A stretch of 49,607 nt of DNA, from NCBI GenBank assembly GCA_002104905.1, contig MCFE01000653.1:1-49607 (forward strand). Reading direction: 5' to 3'. The translations under genes and the position numbers were made by a program. This stretch comes from Basidiobolus meristosporus CBS 931.73. Its lineage: Eukaryota; Basidiobolomycota; Basidiobolomycetes; Basidiobolales; Basidiobolaceae. Of this stretch, positions 43,165 to 49,607 are shown in pieces (within the stretch, counting starts at the first letter, position 1; every line of letters begins with the position of its first letter). Below the pieces are notes generated by a model, which saw only the letters and a program-made list of their open reading frames with translations, searched no databases and had not been told where the DNA came from.

Positions 43165-44237
43165 CTCCCACAAAGAATAATGGTAATGATCCCATTAAAA
43201 GGCTATCACAGAATCAAAGTCCCATGACTAAGAGGTATTGATCCCATCAGGACACTGTGTAGACACTGTTGAAAATAACTGCACCCCAGATTTCACAAAA
43301 AACTTGATCAAAAGTTTTCATCACAACATTGCATTAGAGGCCTTTAATTGGTCTTCTTCCAATACTCTCATTTTCTGATCCCAAACACTTAATCACCTCC
43401 TATGCTTGCATACATTGATTAGCTATTGCCTCTTTTTAACCCTCCTTACTTCCTCACACACCCAATTCTTTTACTTTTCATGCATACAAACTGACTTATT
43501 CCGGTTGAAACTTCTGGTGTACCTCAACTGCTCATTGTATAGACCTACACAAGTCCCTATACCTTTGACTAACATGAAGTCCAACCCCACACTTGGCAAG
43601 TAATTTCATTAAAATCCACCACTTAATAATTATTTCTGCTGTAATGTTCTATTTCAATGACTTTGGTGGGACCAGAAATATTTAAGATAGAGGGTATCTG
43701 ATGGGGCAAAAGCTTTCCACTGGGAGCAATGCATTTGCTAGTCAGCAATATTCATATACAAAAGATCAAGTTATTCATGGGAATCAGCTGAATGAGCCCC
43801 ATGTGATACCAGAAAAATCAGAAATAAATGGCAAGATATTGCAGAGTATCTGCTACCCAAAAGACTACTCCTGGACCCCAATCAATATTAAATACACATA
43901 TACAACAATACAAATGCAAGGACTGCATGAACAGGATACATATTTATTTAAGTGGCCTTCTGAAGCCATTTCTTTAATGGGTGCATTGGAAGCATTGAGA
44001 GTCATATGTTGACATTTTAGGACTATTTATACAGAAGCAGATTGCCAATGCCAACTTGACACAACTACAGTTTTTATGCTAAGAATTTGCAACAGGACTT
44101 GAGTAGCTACACTGCCAGCACTGAGCCAGATGCATAGATCTCTGCTGCAACTGTACCCATTCTCTGCTCTGTGTTGCTTGGTGAGTGGAAAATATTGTGC
44201 CTTACTTTTCATTTAGAGTGTTTTCTATAGAGCAAAC
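43165..44237 (+). mobile_element. Plavaka-like deletion derivative, copy E
   Basis: The left terminus CTCCCACAAAGAATAATGG (43165) and the left subterminal region (to about 43650) are followed by about 25 bases of the ORF2 end. The sequence then jumps at about 43672 to the transposase C-terminal half (43672-44237, matching 11890-12440 of copy A). The right end is replaced by a copia-2 LTR tail. A 103-codon open block (43701-44012) belongs to the transposase. The internal deletion removes ORF2 and the transposase core. Confidence 0.6.
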
Positions 44238-44306
44238 AGCGGTTCAACTATTTTAACCATTTCTTCATAAGTTCCTTATATCCAAGTCACCTCTCAAGTT
44301 GCAACA
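44238..44306 (+). repeat. Copia-2-type LTR tail
   Basis: Ends CAAGTTGCAACA; matches the last ~70 bp of 15848-16216. Confidence 0.65.
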
Positions 44307-44528
44307 GGTTATGATTCCCAATTGCCTTAATATATTCTAAAGATGACATCTACCAGCCAACATAACAATAAAAACATCCTACCTGTAAAGAAGAGGTCTG
44401 ATGGGATAAACTATAGACTTTGGAAAATCAAGATGTAAATCTACCTTGAGGAAAGAAAGCTCAGGAATATAGTAGCAGGAAAAGAAGTTGAGCCCAAAGG
44501 AACAGCAGAGAAGTGGAGTAGTTATGTG
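44307..44528 (+). pseudogene. Copia-2 primer-binding site and gag start
   Basis: PBS-like GGTTATGATTCCCAATT (44307-44323) is followed by a start at ATGACATCTACC (44344). The Gag N-terminus then reads LPVKKRSDGINYRLWKIKM, a stop, then IYLEERK and VEPKGTAEKW. Here the PBS ATG is followed by a stop after eight codons, so the gag start must be downstream, unlike copia-1. Cut at about 44528 by a gypsy fragment. Confidence 0.65.
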
Positions 44529-44683
44529 ATACTTAATATATCTATTTCTGTATGAAAAGAATCTGTTGATTCTTCTGCTGATTAGTACTACTTTTTTGAT
44601 AGATAACACTGATATACTGAAAGGCTGAGCATAAAGTTAGGTGATTTGATCTAATTTAAACATTCAAGTGGTAGATCATAACA
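44529..44683 (-). repeat. Gypsy LTR fragment
   Basis: Reverse-oriented first ~155 bp of the gypsy LTR (ends AGATCATAACA at 44683), next to a reversed polypurine tract. Confidence 0.7.
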
Positions 44684-46010
44684 TTCTCCATACTAAGGCT
44701 GAGAGGGTTCTCCTGAATCTCCTTTTTGTGACTCCAATATCTTGACACTTCAGTATTGTCAGAAAGTCTTGCAAGCTTGAGTATGTCTCCACAAGCTAAG
44801 TCCTCACAGATATTCCCTTGTTTGTCTGCTAGTTGGTAACTTGCAAATGAACATTCCCTGATGGTGTTGAAAGGTCTTGTCCATTGTGGTCCAAACTTTC
44901 TTCAAGTGTTATTTCTCAGCAACACAAAGTCCCCAATTGTCAATACTTCTGGTGATATAGTCTTATCCAATCTCTGCTTCATCTTTCTGCGCTCTGAGAT
45001 ACTTTAGCCTGTGCCTCCTGATGTCCTTGTTCCAGATGCTGTTGTCTACTTGGCTGGCTGAGCTAATCTTGTAAGGCATCTGTAAGCTTTGGTTGTGTGA
45101 GACCTCCAAGAATCTTTGGCTCACATCCATACTCTAAGTAAAATGGCAATTGTTGAGTGGTGTTGTGCATACTAGCTCTGCATGCAGAAAGTGCTTGGCC
45201 TATATACTCATCCCATTTACTGACAGTACCATTTATATACTTGGTTAACATCTTTCCAAATAATTCATTACACCACTCAGTGATTCCATTAGTTCTAGTG
45301 TGATATACCATGGTGTTGAAGTGTTTGATCTGCTGCATTTCCAGGAGAGCTTCTAATGTCTTTGCCATAAAGCTTGCTCCCTATCAGATAAAATCTCTAT
45401 AGGGTATCAAAACTTCATAAAGATCTTGTGGTAGATGAAGCTTGCAACTTCTTGTTCACTGGCTACAGGTACAGCTTTAGCCACTAGACATTTAGTGGCA
45501 TAGTAAATTGCTACTAGGATCCAACACCTGAATTGTCTGGTGGTTGGTAGTCTTCCAATAATGTCAGTTCCCCAATTGTCAAATGGTGTTACAGGCTGCA
45601 GGGGAAAGCTTCACCAATATTTTGTGGTTGGCATTGATTGATTTAGTAATTAGTGCGTTTTTTCATTAGCTTCTCAATATCTTGTTTGATTCTGGGCCAC
45701 CATCCTCTGGCTTTCACAAGGCTATATGTTCCTTCAATACTAAGATGTTCATATCCATTGTGTAGCTTATGTACTAAATCCAAGCTAGAAGCATAAGGCC
45801 AACAGGCAATAGGGCTTCCATCAACAATTTGGTAGAGTGTTTCATCTTGTACCACATATTTGTTGGCTTCATCCCAGAATATGTTATTGATCTCTTTATT
45901 CTCCTGATCAGGAATAGCTTGGTCCGCCAAATACTTTGGTAATTAGCTAGGCCAATCTGATCCATCATTATGTTGCAAAAATCATCCGCAAACAATGCCT
46001 TGATACTTTT
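44684..46010 (-). pseudogene. Gypsy integrase and RNase H end, minus strand
   Basis: From right to left: the RNase H/integrase linker (ADQAIPDQENKEIN), then integrase zinc-binding region with H-N-G-Y-E-H-L. WWPRIKQDIEKL follows (45930-45643). A damaged core lies at 45600-45390. The catalytic Glu region, with NGITEWCNELFGK, then DEYIGQALSACRA and TTQQLPFYLEYG, is at 45368-45063. This is precisely the piece deleted from the plus-strand gypsy. The C-terminal region (to 44700) is decayed. Same family as 30864-38484. Confidence 0.75.
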
Positions 46011-46206
46011 ATTGATGCTTTAATCATAGGTCTATAATCATATAGGAAATCTGCGATTGATGTGATCTGATCCGTGTCAACGCGATCCGAGATGCATCAT
46101 ACATAATATATGGAGATTTCAACAATCACATTAGTTTTCATATATATTTCATATAAGACCAGGTTGATGTCAATATACTGCTGTATAAGTATCCAAATCC
46201 GTTGCT

Positions 46207-48529
46207 ATGGTCCCCATACCAAGCCTCAACTCATCTTTAGTACAACCCAGACAAAACCCATCCCCCAGCTCACAAGCGCGGTCCGGACCAGAAAAGTCAA
46301 TGTTGGATCCGTTCAAATTCTCGCCAAATGATTTTAGTATGGCCCAAGTGTCTATGATGAGCCTTCATACAGATATTTGGGCACTACTGATTAATCTAGC
46401 AGAACTAGATACCTCAGAGAGTCAACAAAGATGGAAGAACTTGAGTAGAAAGCTGTGGAATGAGTTCTACATCAAGATGCCAGCCGATGTATGTAAAAAG
46501 ATATATAACAAGACAAGTATTGAAATCAAGAATGAGCTGAGAGTGAGGGGATTTGACGAAGAAGCCGCGCGGGAGTAATTTCGCGCGCAATTTGCACAGT
46601 ACGGGCCGGACGCGTCCGTTTGTGCCTCAACTTTGGGAACCAAAGAGATTTTGAATGAGTTTTTGCCTCAAATGACTAATGTACTACGTGATATATTAGT
46701 AGAGCTAAGTGGCTTCCAAGAGCAATATACACAGGACTCATCCAGGCAACAGCTCCAAAGTATCAGACAGAGGGTAAGTGAATACCTTAAGGAATCAGAT
46801 GGTGAGCTTCAGGAGGAAGAATACAGACCGCAAGCAACATCATCCAGATTGTGCCAGCACGCCTCGCTGGATTCCCTACCATCTCTTGCAACCACAGCGC
46901 TGTAGTGGGGTGACAGTGACACCCACTGACAGATGTGCTCATTCCCTTATTTTCTACTTCCCTATATCTCTACTACACTTATTTTAGTTTTATCCCATTT
47001 GTCTTACCCAATCAGTATTATCCCATAAGCCGGTTGACTATCTCACCTGCTTACCTTATTGCATAAGTTACCCCTCACTTTATGTAAGATTACTAGCTAT
47101 AAGTACTTCTGTATTAGGCAAGTACCCGCGCCAGTACCCGTGACACATGATCAGCCCGTGTCACCATCCCTACCATTTCCATACCATATATGGCATCCCC
47201 ATGTTACACAGGTTTCAGAATACTGATTCCTGATTGGTTGGATGTGCTGTGCCTCTTAGAACCTTCCGGCACCTACTTAGAACATTCTTAGGTCATTCTG
47301 ATGTCATTAAGATTTCTATTGATCTCCGGAACCTTCTGGAACACCATGATTAGTAATCACTTAGCCAGTGAAAAAAAGTATATAAGGGAGGCTATCCCTC
47401 AACAATAAATCATCATCCCTTTTATCAATATACCAACTTGTGGATTAGTGTGATCACTGCTACCTGCTGCTAACTGAACTTCCAACCCTAGACCACAGGA
47501 CACTCCCAGGAAACCGCGCTGACAGCCAACTGACCTTGGAGGCACTACTTGTGAGGAATACTAGAGTAGGTATCTTTTATTATATTTGATTCTTTCCCAA
47601 GTTTGTTCTTGTACAGGCAAAGATACTTTTCTGTCTTTGTAACTATTGACCAAAGCTGCATTCTTATGAAGTCCCTGCTGGTGGAGTTTACAGTTGTTTT
47701 GACTTTGGAAGCTTTAGTACATTGTCATCTCAAAGGACGCTGAACCCAGCACATACTTTTGTTAAGACGCCAACTAAGTTGGGGATTGTAGCTCAATAGT
47801 TTTCCCTTGACAAGCTTGTGGCTTTATTCCCCTTCACATTAGATTAGAGACAGAACCCAAGTATTCCTAGCAAGCTTTTGCCAGAGGTTATCGCACCCAG
47901 TGAACACCCCACACACAAAACACTTGAGAAGTGTTGGACGTATCTCTCCCTTGGACTTATACACCACCACAGCGCGCCGGTGCACGTCAGTCCAGAGTAC
48001 GCCAACACCCTTTACCAGAACACCCCGCCTTGAGTCAACGCGCGTCGGGTCAACGCGCGCGCTTCAGAGCAAAACTACAAGAACTCGCCAAACTGCTCAT
48101 TTAGACATGAGTCCATTGGAGCGGACCGAGTCGCGTCAACTTGCAGCATCACATCAAACTCAGCCAAGGGCCATCTCAACGCGTCAAGGCATGCCTGCGC
48201 GTGCCGTTTTGCCTGACCATCAGCAAGTTACTTCTGCTGAACTGACTGATGATGACCAACATGAAGTGCCTCAACCACCGGAGCCCTTGGCAAGTAAAAG
48301 AATGCGTCAGCGCATGGCACTACAGGCCGGTTCAGTTGGTTCAGTCGGAGCAATTCAGCGCGGCCAAGCTGTACCATCGCACTCATCAACTAGGAGGCAA
48401 AATACTGACTACAAATACATAAGTAGCCAAGATGATAGTCAGCCAGGAAGTAGTATAGGTGTGCAAAGTGAGTCACTACCAAATGCTTCAGTAGTAATCC
48501 CTGTGAGAAAAAAACCCAGGAGAAGATGA
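46207..48529 (+). pseudogene. Hypothetical protein gene interrupted by solo LTR-X
   Basis: An open frame starts at ATG 46207. It has one in-frame stop (TAA, 46576-46578) and reaches 46900. After the 1071-bp LTR and one copy of the 4-bp duplication it continues in phase from 47976 to the TGA at 48527-48529: 416 codons in total including the stop. The first third is helical (SLHTDIWALLINLAELDTSE, then WKNLSRKLWNEFY). The middle is acidic (ESDGELQEEEY). The last half is disordered, rich in S, T, Q and R, and ends in the basic PVRKKPRRR, a nuclear-signal-like tail. CpG is frequent, unlike the repeats, so it is host-like or a recent arrival. I do not recognise the family. Confidence 0.65.
46901..47971 (+). 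repeat. Solo LTR-X, copy X4
   Basis: 1071 bp, TGTAGTGGGGTGACAG...ACACCACCACA, with GCGC on both sides (46897-46900, 47972-47975). TATATAAGGG near 47380 and AATAAA at 47404 are promoter and polyadenylation-like sites. It keeps CpGs that are lost in X1-X3, so it is probably the youngest copy. Confidence 0.9.
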
Positions 48530-49097
48530 TGCAATTGCTTTGAATTGCTCACATTTGTAATGATCCCAACAACCCTTTTTTTTTGCGATCAGAATTGAGC
48601 CGTCGCAAATCAGTGATCATCAAATTTTTGATATAAGTAATATCAAGGTCGTCTCACATTTGAGACAGAACCCCTATAAATAAACACCCTGCATATATAT
48701 ATGTCATCTGTAATACCAGTGCAGCTATTGGATCTGTTTGGCACCTACACAATTGCTTGCGTGCTGGCTATGACACCTTGTCTAATCACTAGGATCAGGG
48801 ATTTACTTGCTCAATGAGCAAAATGGGATATTTGATGGCAAATCAGGCAGCTTTTTTAGTAGTCAATGAGCCAATTGGGGGCTGCCAGCTTCAGGATACT
48901 TTTGGACCAATTAACCACTGAGATACCGTCCAATTGGAGTGAGGGTAACCAAAATGGTAAGTATTAGTGTAGTTTATAGTGTGATACACATTTATTTCCA
49001 TTTGCATTAAAGAAACATATCCAAATACCGGATTTTACCTGCCATAATAGCGGTATCCATTCGCGCACGTGATGCAAACATTACGAGTTGGCGCAAT
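48530..49097. other. Non-coding flank
   Basis: No gene seen. A run of nine T (48576-48584) overlaps a small hairpin TTTGCGA/TCGCAAA (48582-48588, 48603-48609) about 50 bp after the stop of the hypothetical gene. CpG is moderately retained. Confidence 0.35.
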
Positions 49098-49272
49098 CAT
49101 CTGTTCCAACCTCATTGTGTCAGATTGTGCCATAGTGTGCAAGATTGTCCCGCATAGTGCAAAATCGTCCAAGAACAATCCTTCCTTCTGGTAGCTATAA
49201 TATCGCGCCCAATTGTTCTTTACAACTGTGGATTGCGCCACACGCCCTGGCACGGTACGGTGGAACAAGTCT
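49098..49272. mobile_element. Divergent MITE of the AGACTTGTTCC group
   Basis: Left end CATCTGTTCCAACC and right end GGTGGAACAAGTCT are bounded by AAT on each side (49095-49097, 49273-49275). It contains GTGCCATAGTG words and more CpG than its relatives. The gypsy LTR on its right does not continue on its left, so the left boundary is less certain. Confidence 0.55.
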
Positions 49273-49607
49273 AATATATCTATTTCTGTCTGAAAAGGAT
49301 CTGCTGATTCATTTGCTGACTAATGCTACTGATTTCATAGATAATACTGATATACTGATAACCTAAACATATTCTAATTGATTTGACTATAAACTGATCT
49401 AACTTAAACATTCAAGCGGCAGATCATAACATTCTCCCCTACTAAAGTTGAGAGAGTTCTCCTGAATCTCTTTTCTTGTGATACCAATATCTTGATGGTT
49501 CAGTATTATCAGCAAGTCTTGTACGCTTGAGTCTGTCTCTGTGCACTAAGTCTTCCCGGATATTACCTTGTTTGTCCACCAGTTGGTAAGTTGCAAATGG
49601 ACATTCT
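49273..49607 (-). pseudogene. Gypsy LTR fragment and integrase end, minus strand
   Basis: The reversed gypsy LTR start (49273-49431, ending AGATCATAACA) is followed by a reversed polypurine tract and integrase C-terminal sequence matching 44684-44860. It runs off the window. Confidence 0.7.

Overview
The window looks like a transposon-dense stretch of a filamentous fungal genome, most likely a basidiomycete. The evidence is Tnp2-type transposases of the CACTA/Plavaka kind, Ty1/copia elements primed by a half initiator-tRNA, Ty3/gypsy elements, foldback and MITE elements, AT-rich sequence, and strong CpG depletion in the old copies. No rRNA, tRNA or CRISPR array was recognised. Almost nothing reads as an intact host gene. 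All family assignments come from motifs read by eye; no database was searched.

Layout. 1-1650 is a CpG-retaining flank without an assignable gene. About 1650-19745 is a deep nest. A Plavaka-like copy on the minus strand (copy D, about 2480-3497 and 19060-19745) is split by a second copy of the same family (copy CB, 3498-19059). CB is split by a 5'-truncated copia element (7164-15686), and the copia is split by a third Plavaka-like copy (copy A, 8470-13602). Solo LTRs, MITEs and half of a foldback element sit inside these. 19746-25290 holds scraps of a zinc-finger-like minus-strand gene broken by a solo LTR and by a minus-strand copia (20625-25042). That copia itself carries a 732-bp foldback element and a solo LTR. 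25290-30559 holds a second decayed minus-strand copia with a solo LTR in its gag, followed by the start of a different copia family.

30864-38484 is a gypsy element interrupted by the youngest element of the window, copia-1 (31951-36635). Copia-1 has 350-bp LTRs that differ at three sites, a perfect 5-bp target duplication (AGGAC), a PBS, a PPT and nearly complete gag-pol. Only two defects separate it from a complete gag-pol frame: a frame change inside the Gag zinc knuckle and one private in-frame TGA in integrase. 38485-40058 is a gypsy gag-protease fragment. 40064-43139 is a further copia-type element with a perfect TSD (GTTTC) but no recognisable pol. 43165-46010 contains a deletion derivative of the Plavaka-like family, the start of a copia, and a minus-strand gypsy pol fragment.

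46207-48529 is different in base composition: CpG-rich, and coding on the plus strand. It is one long open frame cut by a 1071-bp solo LTR with a 4-bp TSD (GCGC); conceptually removing the insertion leaves a continuous frame of about 415 codons with one stop codon. The window ends in a MITE and another minus-strand gypsy fragment.

The elements fall into families: copia-1 type (LTR about 350 bp, TGTTGTAA...TTACAACA); copia-2 type (LTR about 369 bp, TGTTGAGA...TTGCAACA); copia-3 (LTR 349 bp, TGTTGAAA...TTTCAACA); gypsy (LTR about 370 bp, TGTTATGATC...CTTGTAACA); LTR-X (about 1.07 kb, 4-bp TSD, solo only); LTR-Y (375 bp, solo); the Plavaka-like DNA transposon (termini CACCCTATGAA); and the AGACTTGTTCC foldback/MITE group (3-bp A/T TSD). 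All copia families with a visible 5' leader share a primer-binding site complementary to the anticodon arm of initiator tRNA-Met.
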